Assembly: GCF_016862915.1 (NCBI RefSeq)
Contig: NZ_BONW01000030.1
Coordinates: 62,001 to 126,000, forward strand
DNA length: 64,000 bases
Direction of reading: 5' to 3'
DNA from: Plantactinospora endophytica
GTDB lineage: Bacteria > Actinomycetota > Actinomycetes > Mycobacteriales > Micromonosporaceae
Of this stretch, positions 61,162-64,000 are shown piece by piece. Made by a program: the position numbers and the translations under genes. The notes under the pieces were generated by a model, which saw nothing but the letters and a program-made list of their open reading frames with translations, was not told the origin of the DNA and did no database searches. Every line of letters starts with the position of its first letter. Position 1 is the stretch's first letter.

Positions 61162-61593
61162 CGTGCCGCCTTCCCTCGGTTGGGCTTGTCCCTACGCTGT
61201 CCCACCCAGGTCCTTGCATCAATACAGGTCCCTGGAAGGTCTGTCCGATGTCCTCCACAGATGCCACTACGGGCCTCGAACGGTCCCCGCCGACAAGTAC
61301 ACGATCAGTGCATGGCCGCTCCACACAACGCAACCACCGATTCGAGGCTAACCCGGACCGGTGAAGGTTGTGGAGTTCCGGTCCTTGCCATACACAGCAG
61401 CGGAACTGCATCGACTGCGGCGGTACCGGTGTGAGCGGCCCGCAGGTTCCTGGCGTGGACGGGGAGCTGGCCGGGTGAGACAGGCCCGGGGTGGGTGCTG
61501 GGCAGTGACCGTACGTACGGTCGACCCGACGACGACGGCCGGTCCGATGAACCCGCCCACCTCGGCGCCGCCGAAGCGAAGGGGACACCTTCC
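61162..61593. other. Divergent intergenic region with a perfect palindrome
   Basis: About 430 bases between the XRE-type regulator and the short plus-strand genes. It contains a perfect 16-base palindrome, GACCGTACGTACGGTC (61507-61522), a likely operator for the neighbouring regulator. No convincing gene was seen; a plus-strand frame from 61361 is doubtful. Confidence 0.55.
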
Positions 61594-61596
61594 GTG

Positions 61597-61854
61597 GTGC
61601 CGAAGACAGGAGACCTGGTACGCGTGACCGGACGAGCGTCTGTGCAGTTCGCCGGCACACGAGCGCTGATGCTGCGAGTCCTGGCGGTCGATCCGAAGCC
61701 GACGTACTACGGATGGGCATGGATCACCGGCTACGTCCTCGACCACCTAGGCGAAGCGGTCGAGCGGCGAGAGATCTTCGTACAGCCGGCCGGCCTGCAA
61801 CTGGTCCAAACGCCGAGACCGGCACGGCACCCGGTCGGAGGACGTCGTGTTTGA
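61597..61854 (+). CDS. Small protein of unknown function, 85 aa
   Basis: GTG at 61597 (or 61594) starts a compact protein with PKTGDLVRVTGRASVQFAGT and a YYGWAWITGYVLD strand region, suggesting a small beta-barrel such as an SH3- or OB-like fold. AAGGGG lies about ten bases upstream. First of three overlapping short genes. Confidence 0.6.
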   Translation: MPKTGDLVRVTGRASVQFAGTRALMLRVLAVDPKPTYYGWAWITGYVLDHLGEAVERREIFVQPAGLQLVQTPRPARHPVGGRRV

Positions 61855-62104
61855 CGTACGGGTGCGGCTCGGTGAGGTGATCCGGATCCCGGCCGCCAGC
61901 AGGTTCCGCCCCACCGACGGCCCCGTGGCGTTGTGGGTGACCGGCGTACGACTCGTAGCCAATCGCCCCGAGCAGCACGAGTGGGTCTGGCTCGAAGGCG
62001 TAAAAATCCTGCACGACGGCCGATCCGGCGATCAGGCACAGATCCTCGTCCCCGCCCGCCTCCTCGCCCCCACCACACCGAACCCACCCGAGAACCCGCC
62101 GTGA
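61847..62104 (+). CDS. Small protein of unknown function, 85 aa
   Basis: GTG at 61847 overlaps the previous stop by eight bases. The product (VRLGEVIRIPAASRFRPTDG, VALWVTGVRLVANRPEQHEW) is beta-rich and resembles the previous protein in its W/V pattern, so the two may be distant paralogues. Its end overlaps the next gene (GTGA). Confidence 0.6.
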   Translation: MFDVRVRLGEVIRIPAASRFRPTDGPVALWVTGVRLVANRPEQHEWVWLEGVKILHDGRSGDQAQILVPARLLAPTTPNPPENPP

Positions 62105-62389
62105 GAGGCCACCACCTCACCCCCGCCGAGGAGGCCGGACTACGACTCGCCCAACGACAGTTCGAGGAACACCCCACTCAGCCACGACGGCCGCTGCCCC
62201 CGCTGCGGCAACCTGGACTCCTGCGCGCCTCGAAGAGCAGCGTGGTGGACGTTGCGCATCACCCGCCGACTACCCCACCGCCGCCCCGACGCGCCCCGTC
62301 CCGACCTCATCGACAGGCCACCCACCGAGCCGCCACAGGACCGGACGAACCAACCAGAAGGCTGCACGAACCAAACAGAAGGGCTGTGA
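62101..62389 (+). pseudogene. Frameshifted small gene with a CxxC zinc-like motif
   Basis: The gene starts at GTG 62101, coupled to the previous one, and reads RGHHLTPAEEAGLRLAQRQF. About 80 bases in, a +1 frame takes over with the sensible sequence SHDGRCPRCGNLDSCAPRRA, ending at 62389. The original frame instead becomes Pro/Arg-rich. A one-base frameshift (mutation or sequencing error) is likely. The stop falls at the first bases of the right 390-bp repeat. Confidence 0.55.
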
Positions 62390-62774
62390 CCAGCGTGAAT
62401 GCGCTTAACTCCCAAAAGCGACGACCCCCGTCGGGGGGAGAGTGATCGGCCGTAGCGCCGAGTGTGATCGAGTGCCGTACCGCGTGGTCAGGGATGGTGG
62501 TCGTGCTGCTGAGCATGATCGTCGTCGGCCGCGCGGTACGGCGTTCGCTGACTTTCTGCTGACGCTCGGCGGCGCTCTGGTCGTACTCGGTAGCAAGCCG
62601 CGAAGCGGCGCGGTAGCGATCGCCCGGCGCTCGATGATGGGCGACAGTACTGGCGATCGTCACGACATCGGCTGATCGGTGCGCTGCGGGCGCCCGAGGA
62701 CGGCCGGAGGCCGCCCGCAGGGTAGTCCGCAGCGTAGAGGCTGCCGAACCTGCCAGCACCCTCAGCTTGGGAAC
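62386..62774 (+). repeat. Right copy of the ~390-bp direct repeat bounding the island
   Basis: Same orientation and spacing as 53062-53450. The 11-bp inverted repeat and the 45-base stem-loop (62686-62730) are both conserved; one G is inserted in the GGGGG run. Between them lies the 9.3-kb island. Confidence 0.9.
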
Positions 62775-63027
62775 TCGCTGGGCGCCGGTCCGGGTCAAAG
62801 TCAGCGGCTTGCGCTCCTGGTCATGGTGCCTGTGGTTGCCCACGGTTCTCCGTGGTTTCCCGACGCTACGGGCACGTAGGGGGCACAGGGTACGAGCGCG
62901 GTGGAGGTGGAGCTGTCTGGGCTCTGCTGATCCTTGGCTGATTGGGCCGGGTGGGTGCGTCTTCTGGTGTGGTTGCGGCGGTCGTTTGTGTGTTGGTTTG
63001 GTTGCGACTGTCGGTGATGATGTGTCG

Positions 63028-63405
63028 ATGCGACTGCTACGCAAGGTGATCTTTGTTGTGGGTTTGCTGGTTGCCGGTGCCAGCCTGGCGTTGTTTGCGC
63101 GGTTCCTCTTGACGCAGGGCGTGGAGCGGGCGTCCTGGTGGGTATCCGTGGCGGGGTTCTTCGTCACGGTGTCCGGGGTGGCGATCGCGGTGTACGCGTG
63201 GCGGCGTCCGGTGCCACCGCCCGGGTCAGGGAACGGCAGCGAGGTGTCAGGGGGCACTGCTGGGGTGGGCCCGGTCGCGGGTGATGGGGGTTTCGCGGCG
63301 GGGGATGTGCGGATGGAGGCGCGGGATCAGGCGGTGGTGGCGGGTGTGGTGCAGGGGTCGGTGTCGACGGCAAACCCTCACAGGCCGGGTCCGGCTTCGG
63401 CCTAG
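63028..63405 (+). CDS. Small membrane protein upstream of STAND NTPase, 125 aa
   Basis: The protein has two TM helices (KVIFVVGLLVAGASLALFA and WVSVAGFFVTVSGVAIAVYA) and a Gly/Val-rich soluble tail (AAGDVRMEARDQAVVAGVVQ). It could anchor or sense for the NB-ARC protein encoded right after it. The start may be GTG 63022. No clear ribosome site. Confidence 0.65.
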   Translation: MRLLRKVIFVVGLLVAGASLALFARFLLTQGVERASWWVSVAGFFVTVSGVAIAVYAWRRPVPPPGSGNGSEVSGGTAGVGPVAGDGGFAAGDVRMEARDQAVVAGVVQGSVSTANPHRPGPASA

Positions 63406-63425
63406 CTGGGCCCGGCTTTGATCGC

Positions 63426-64000
63426 GTGGCGGTGCAAGCGCAGACAGCGTTGACCGCCGCTGGTCATGGAATGGCTATCGGTTCTGTCGGCGCGCTGTAC
63501 GTGGGCGGTGATGGTGACCGGCCGGCGGTATCGGTCGCGCCGCCGATGGGACGGCGTAGCCGGCATCTGCGGGGCCGGGATGACCTGGTTGATGAGTTGC
63601 TGGGGCTGGTCACCGATGGTGTGGGTGGGTCGCGGGTGCGGGTGTTGCACGGGCTCGGCGGGTGTGGGAAGACGTCGATCGCGTTGGAGGTGTGCGCGCG
63701 GTCGGGTGGCGGGCCGGTGTGGTGGGTGTCGGCGGTTGATGAGGTGTCGTTGCGGGCGGGGTTGACGGCGGTGGCTCGGCATGCGGGTGCGAGCGAGCAG
63801 GAGCTGCGGGCCGGGGATCTCGGAGATGTGTTGTGGGGGCGGTTGTCGGGGTTGGCGTCGGGGTGGTTGCTGGTTGTGGACAACGCTGATGAGCCGGAGG
63901 TGCTTGCGGGGTCGGGGCAGTTGGTGGATGGGAATGGGTGGTTGCGGCCGGCTGAGGTGGAGGGGTTGGTGGTGGTGACCAGCCGTAGCGCGCGGTGGCC
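63426..64000 (+). CDS. NB-ARC/STAND NTPase, N-terminal part (runs off window)
   Basis: The open frame continues to the window end. It shows LRGRDDLVDELLGLV, the P-loop HGLGGCGKTSIALEVC and Walker B WLLVVDNADEP, followed by VVVTSRSARW (sensor 1), the order of NB-ARC/STAND ATPases. In bacteria these are regulators or abortive-infection proteins with C-terminal repeats, which would lie outside. GTG 63426 or 63432 or ATG 63471 may be the start. Confidence 0.8.
   Translation, partial: MAVQAQTALTAAGHGMAIGSVGALYVGGDGDRPAVSVAPPMGRRSRHLRGRDDLVDELLGLVTDGVGGSRVRVLHGLGGCGKTSIALEVCARSGGGPVWWVSAVDEVSLRAGLTAVARHAGASEQELRAGDLGDVLWGRLSGLASGWLLVVDNADEPEVLAGSGQLVDGNGWLRPAEVEGLVVVTSRSARW

Noticed and set aside
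61361-61627. Plus-strand frame starting MKVVEFRSLPYTAAELHRLR
   Set aside because: The first 20 residues look plausible, but the rest becomes Arg/Gly-rich, there is no ribosome site, and it overlaps the start of the better supported 85-aa gene.
62307-63257. 316-codon minus-strand frame across the right repeat and the TM protein gene
   Set aside because: It lies antisense to the small membrane protein and to the repeat, is Thr/Pro/Arg-rich, and has no recognisable domain.

Overview
The window is chromosomal DNA of a very GC-rich actinomycete, most probably a member of the Micromonosporaceae (Micromonospora, Plantactinospora or a relative). The evidence is the composition, the frequent GTG starts, two DUF397/XRE loci, an MFS-transporter/dTMP-kinase fusion, mycothiol-type MDMPI proteins, a topA/holB/tad/ssd neighbourhood like that of other actinobacteria, and a K+-insensitive H+-pyrophosphatase. 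The genus is inferred, not proven.

Positions 1-15,400 hold mixed chromosomal genes. These are the tail of an XRE/DUF5753 regulator with its DUF397 partner, an MFS efflux pump, a PfpI-type protein, a heptose/glycan group (an HldE-like bifunctional enzyme with a long inserted linker, a GT2 and a GT9 glycosyltransferase), Hsp20, DUF2231 and LtrA membrane proteins, two ECF sigma factors (one with a membrane-anchored BNR-like partner, one with a SnoaL-like tail), an MDMPI protein and a coupled pair of unknown genes. Several families of short tandem repeats lie between them. A tRNA-Thr(CGT) gene with its terminator is at 15.7 kb. A 30-base copy of its anticodon/variable region lies inverted at 8.93 kb.

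Positions 16,000-40,600 hold core functions: a metallophosphoesterase, a second DUF397 gene whose regulator is reduced to a C-terminal remnant, ricT, a three-gene WXG/EspC/YbaB set, holB, the MFS-Tmk fusion, a PLP-dependent deaminase/aldolase, a TetR/oxidase divergent pair, a tandem-GNAT protein, topA, an unknown proline-rich protein overlapping a lipoprotein, hppA, an RsbW/STAS regulatory pair and a DUF1998-type helicase. Positions 40,600-52,990 hold a GH12 glucanase and a secreted LamG/FnIII protein with clear promoter and operator palindromes, a complete tad operon (ssd, tadA, tadB, tadC, a DUF4244 pilin, tadE, an Rv3654c-like gene), an esterase, and an MMPL exporter opposite its likely TetR repressor.

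Positions 53,060-62,770 form an accessory island bounded by two direct repeats of about 390 bp, which themselves contain conserved hairpins. Inside are a three-Cys-motif protein (DUF5131, phage Gp37/Gp68 family), its partner TcmP, a lower-GC HEPN-motif protein with its own strong promoter, a hairpin-rich non-coding stretch, and small accessory genes (GNAT, XRE/TPR-like regulator, short coupled genes). An 877-bp IS5-family element has inserted near the 3' end of tcmP. Joining the flanks across the TA duplication restores the lost 16 codons, and the restored stop overlaps the stop of the DUF5131 gene. To the right, a two-TM protein and the start of an NB-ARC (STAND) NTPase run off the window. 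The DUF5131/TcmP/HEPN group is the best candidate for an undescribed, possibly defensive, system.
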